DNA from: Verrucomicrobiota bacterium
GTDB lineage: Bacteria; Verrucomicrobiota; Verrucomicrobiia; Limisphaerales; UBA1412
Reading direction: 5' to 3'
DNA length: 14,894 bases
Assembly (NCBI GenBank): GCA_017557085.1
Contig: JAFZAR010000312.1
Span: 1-14,894, forward strand
Position numbers and translations under genes: made by a program. The notes under the pieces are model-generated. The model was not told the DNA's origin and did no database searches. It saw only the letters and a list, made by a program, of their open reading frames with translations. This document shows, piece after piece, positions 14,833 through 14,894 of the stretch (its first letter is position 1; each line of letters begins with the position of its first letter).

Positions 14833-14894
14833 TTAGCGGGCCGGAGCCACTTTGACGGTCTTCAGAGTGACGGGACCCAGCATACCGGAAGTCA
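14833..14894 (-). CDS. C-terminal end of an unidentified protein
   Basis: A minus-strand frame enters from the right edge and ends at a TAA at 14833-14835, about 28 nt before the bidirectional terminator. The last 19 residues read TSGMLGPVTLKTVKVAPAR. The pattern looks like the final beta strands of a larger, perhaps secreted, protein. Family and function cannot be told from so little sequence; that it is coding is inferred from the frame and the well-placed terminator. Confidence 0.5.
   Translation of the reverse strand, partial: TSGMLGPVTLKTVKVAPAR

Overview
The window is about 14.9 kb of bacterial chromosome with no rRNA, tRNA, CRISPR array, transposase or phage gene visible. It carries large secreted glycoside hydrolases (GH78, GH127 with a C-terminal F5/8-type domain), a Tat-exported PHP-domain protein, a stand-alone glycogen-binding-type module and a DUF3791-like protein. 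This mix fits a polysaccharide-degrading bacterium, for example of the PVC group (Lentisphaerota, Verrucomicrobiota, Kiritimatiellota). That placement is inference from gene content only; no marker gene settles it. Most genes are of medium to high GC. One gene, the ankyrin gene at 7308-8504, is clearly AT-rich.

Left half, all on the minus strand: the N-terminal 669 codons of an AddA-type helicase-nuclease subunit run off the left edge (1-2007). Upstream of it is a secreted GH78 alpha-L-rhamnosidase (2068-5043) with its own near-consensus promoter. Next come a secreted fusion of a thioredoxin fold to a basic-secretory-protein (BSP) type metallopeptidase (5140-6192) and a biotin-protein ligase without the DNA-binding domain (6316-7122).

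Centre, plus strand: a promoter at 7202-7230 drives an AT-rich secreted ankyrin-repeat protein. Its stop codon overlaps the start of a compact 12-TM MFS transporter (TGATG), which in turn overlaps a 109-residue four-TM protein (ATGA). The three look translationally coupled even though base composition changes abruptly at the first overlap. Further along, a promoter at 9882-9910 serves a GH127 enzyme (9941-12406) and, 33 nt later, the PHP protein (12440-13642). A strong bidirectional terminator ends this unit.

Right end: a 104-residue CBM48/AMPK-type module on the minus strand, a 252-nt divergent control region with a near-consensus promoter enclosed by a 12-bp perfect inverted repeat, a DUF3791-like protein on plus, another bidirectional terminator, and the last 19 codons of an unidentified minus-strand gene.

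Taken together, the GH78 and GH127 enzymes suggest attack on L-rhamnose- and L-arabinofuranose-containing plant material (pectin side chains or glycoproteins) outside the cytoplasm. The parts least explained by known systems are the thioredoxin-BSP peptidase fusion, the ankyrin/MFS/small-membrane-protein cassette and the DUF3791-like gene with its enclosed promoter.
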